A DNA stretch of 8,663 bases from Lachnospiraceae bacterium (GTDB lineage Bacteria > Bacillota > Clostridia > Lachnospirales > Lachnospiraceae), in contig JAAVAA010000011.1 of NCBI GenBank assembly GCA_014804285.1, positions 13,643 to 22,305 of the forward strand, read 5' to 3'. Every line of letters begins with the position of its first letter. Position 1 is the first letter of the stretch. Below the pieces are notes generated by a model. The model ran no database searches, had not been told where the DNA came from, and worked only from the letters and a program-made list of their open reading frames with translations. Below are positions 6,732-8,663 of the stretch, one piece after another. The translations under genes were made by a program, and so were the position numbers.

Positions 6732-8663
6732 TTATAAAGACTTTGCCATCTCTAGCTGTGCTGTCACCAATCCATAATAAATCCCCTTCTTTTCCAGCAA
6801 TTCATTATGTGTACCGATCTCCGCGATCCCATGCTTATCGATAACCACCAACCGGTCCGCTCCCCGCAGGGTGGAAAGCCGGTGGGCGATGGCAAAAGTG
6901 GTTCTGCCCTTTATCAGACGGTCAAGAGCCTGCTGGATCAAAAATTCGCTTTCCGTATCCAGTGCGGAGGTTGCTTCATCCAGAATCAACAATCTTGGAT
7001 TGTTTAAAATAGCCCTGGCAATGGCGATTCTCTGCCGCTCACCACCGGACAGGTTGTAGCCGTGCTCCCCTACATAGGTATTATATCCGTCAGGTGTCTT
7101 GCAGATAAAATCATGGGCATTGGCCGCTTTCGCTGCCTGGATTACCTCCGCAAGAGAAGCATCCTGCCTTGCAAAGCGGATATTGGCAAGGATACTGCCA
7201 GAAAACAGGAAGGTCTCCTGAAGTACTACCCCGATCTGGGAATGGAGGCTTTCGGATTTGATATTGCGGATATCCGTGCCATCCAAGGTGATCCTGCCCT
7301 GATCCACATCATACAGGCGCATGATCAGATTGATCAGGGTCGATTTCCCTGTGCCGGAAGCACCTACCAGACCGATCATTTCTCCCGGCTTTACCTGAAA
7401 ACTGATATTTTCCAGCACCGGCTCATAAGTGTGGTAGCCAAAAGAGACATCCTCAAAGGTAAACGCGCCCTGAATAGGAAAAGCCTTGCTTTCCTCAGTG
7501 TCCGCAATGACCGGCTCCTCATCAAGCACATCATAAATCCTGTTCAGGCTGGTAATCATCTGCATTACCGCCCTGGGCAGATGGGTCATCCAGCTTAACG
7601 GTCCGAACAGATAGCCGCAGTAAGTGATATACTGTACCAACTGCCCCACCGTCATTTTTCCATCTAGTACGTCTATACCGCCAAAGTATACGGCAATATA
7701 AGTTCCTGCTCCCAATAGGAAAGTCATAATTGGGAAAAAAACAGCCCAGAACGTTTCATTCTTTTTGCTGATAGCAGCAAATTCTTCTGTCTTCGCCTGG
7801 AACCGTACCGCTTCCCTCTCCTCCTGCCCAAAGGATTTCACGATCCTCATACCGGAGATGATATCCTGCAGGCTGCTGGCAAGCTCATCAAATTTCAGCC
7901 ATTGCTTGTGGTATATAGTATGAATATGATGCCAGAATGACTTGATAGTCACAAAAACGCTGACGATGAATACCATGGAAAGCAAAGTCATCTTCCAGCT
8001 TATGGTAAACATCATCACCAGCGAAACAATCATAGTCAGCAAGGCACAAAACATATCCCCGAACACTTCTTCCATAAAGGTACGGATCTGGTATGTATCT
8101 CCGGCAACACGGTTCATCAGTTCGCCGGGTTTCCGGTTGTTGATAAAGGAAAGGGAAAGCGTCTGTATTTTATAATACAGCTTGCTTCTAAGGCTCATGC
8201 TTAAAGAAGTACCCAGTGACACGCATTGCCAATAACGGTAAACCTCCAGCAGAATTCGTGCCACCAGCAGGAAAAAGGTAATTCCCACAAACAGCCACAA
8301 ATCGCTCCAGGTCCCGTTACCTGTAGATAACGCCCCATCGATAAATTGTTTTTGCACCATGGGAGATACCATGTTCACTGCGGCAATCAATGTCATAAAC
8401 AAGGAAATCAGCAAAAGCTTTCCGACATACTCCCCGCACAGTGCCATAAACTTTTTCAACAGGTCTGCTTTCCCCTCACAATAGGGGCATTTGCTGGTTC
8501 CGGGAAGAGCGCGGCCACATTTCTCACAATACTTTTCGTATTCGTGGCTGACTATCCTTTCAGCCTCCCCGGCAGTACGCCCCTTTTGCAGACTGGTGAT
8601 GATCGCCTGGGCGCCCCGGACCACATAGGCTACCCTAATGATATGCCGCATGGAAAAACGTGC
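6732..8663 (-). CDS. ABC exporter half-transporter with N-terminal zinc ribbon (5' end cut off by window edge)
   Basis: This is a multidrug/lipid-type exporter half: membrane domain plus ATPase in one chain, working as a homodimer or heterodimer in the cytoplasmic membrane. Numbered from the first in-window ATG (8651), a zinc ribbon uses Cys42, Cys45, Cys55 and Cys58. A six-helix type-1 exporter membrane domain follows, about 70-360. The ATPase has Walker A GASGTGKST (430-438), Q-loop Gln478, signature LSGGE (534-538), Walker B LLILDE (554-559) and H-loop His590, all intact, so it should be active. The frame stays open upstream of that ATG to the edge (ARFS), and no ribosome site precedes the ATG. 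The true start therefore probably lies outside, and an additional N-terminal domain is likely missing. The substrate cannot be told. Its GC is clearly higher than that of the genes to its left, and I see no strong terminator after the stop, so some read-through into the SIR2 gene is possible. Confidence 0.93.
   Translation of the reverse strand, partial: ARFSMRHIIRVAYVVRGAQAIITSLQKGRTAGEAERIVSHEYEKYCEKCGRALPGTSKCPYCEGKADLLKKFMALCGEYVGKLLLISLFMTLIAAVNMVSPMVQKQFIDGALSTGNGTWSDLWLFVGITFFLLVARILLEVYRYWQCVSLGTSLSMSLRSKLYYKIQTLSLSFINNRKPGELMNRVAGDTYQIRTFMEEVFGDMFCALLTMIVSLVMMFTISWKMTLLSMVFIVSVFVTIKSFWHHIHTIYHKQWLKFDELASSLQDIISGMRIVKSFGQEEREAVRFQAKTEEFAAISKKNETFWAVFFPIMTFLLGAGTYIAVYFGGIDVLDGKMTVGQLVQYITYCGYLFGPLSWMTHLPRAVMQMITSLNRIYDVLDEEPVIADTEESKAFPIQGAFTFEDVSFGYHTYEPVLENISFQVKPGEMIGLVGASGTGKSTLINLIMRLYDVDQGRITLDGTDIRNIKSESLHSQIGVVLQETFLFSGSILANIRFARQDASLAEVIQAAKAANAHDFICKTPDGYNTYVGEHGYNLSGGERQRIAIARAILNNPRLLILDEATSALDTESEFLIQQALDRLIKGRTTFAIAHRLSTLRGADRLVVIDKHGIAEIGTHNELLEKKGIYYGLVTAQLEMAKSL

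Noticed and set aside
6524..6844. A plus-strand open frame across the SIR2-exporter gap
   Set aside because: It overlaps the start of the SIR2 gene, its promoter and the end of the exporter. The product has the skewed composition of AT-rich antisense DNA and no motif.
7062..7598. A 178-codon open frame on the plus strand inside the ABC exporter gene
   Set aside because: It lies antisense to the ATPase and membrane domains, whose motifs are all intact on the minus strand. It has no recognisable domain and no clear ribosome site.

Overview
The window holds four genes, all read leftward (minus strand), in the order of transcription: an ABC exporter (cut at its 5' end by the right edge), a SIR2-domain defence protein, hsdM, and hsdS (cut at its 3' end by the left edge). 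Coding density is very high. The only gaps are 139 bases (6593-6731) and 54 bases (3575-3628), and I see no tRNA, rRNA, CRISPR array, transposase or integrase. AT-rich genes, strong purine-rich Shine-Dalgarno sites and the style of the ABC protein (a zinc ribbon fused in front of an exporter half) suggest a low-to-mid GC Firmicute, probably a Clostridia/Lachnospiraceae-type gut anaerobe. That placement is inference.

Right part (6732-8663): an ABC exporter half-transporter with clearly higher GC (58% in the sampled line 7021-7080). It looks like resident chromosome.

Middle (3629-6592): a 987-residue protein with an N-terminal SIR2 NAD-binding domain and a long helical C-terminal region. Length, catalytic residue spacing and several scattered motifs resemble DSR2, the abortive-infection NADase of Bacillus that is triggered by phage tail tube protein. 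It has its own extended -10 promoter and is very AT-rich (28% GC in line 5281-5340). Two usually conserved NAD-pocket positions are changed, while the catalytic Asn and His remain.

Left part (1-3574): hsdM and hsdS of a type I restriction-modification system. They overlap by 7 bases and lie 54 bases downstream of the SIR2 gene. HsdM is unusually long, with about 300 extra C-terminal residues that include a likely coiled coil. HsdS is complete except for its last residues. hsdR is not in the window; if present it should lie beyond the left edge.

Reading as a system: the SIR2 gene and hsdMS look like one defence operon placed downstream of a resident ABC transporter gene. Modification/restriction would be the first line, and NAD+ depletion by the DSR2-like protein the suicidal second line. 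Co-transcription and functional linkage are inferred from orientation, spacing and composition only.
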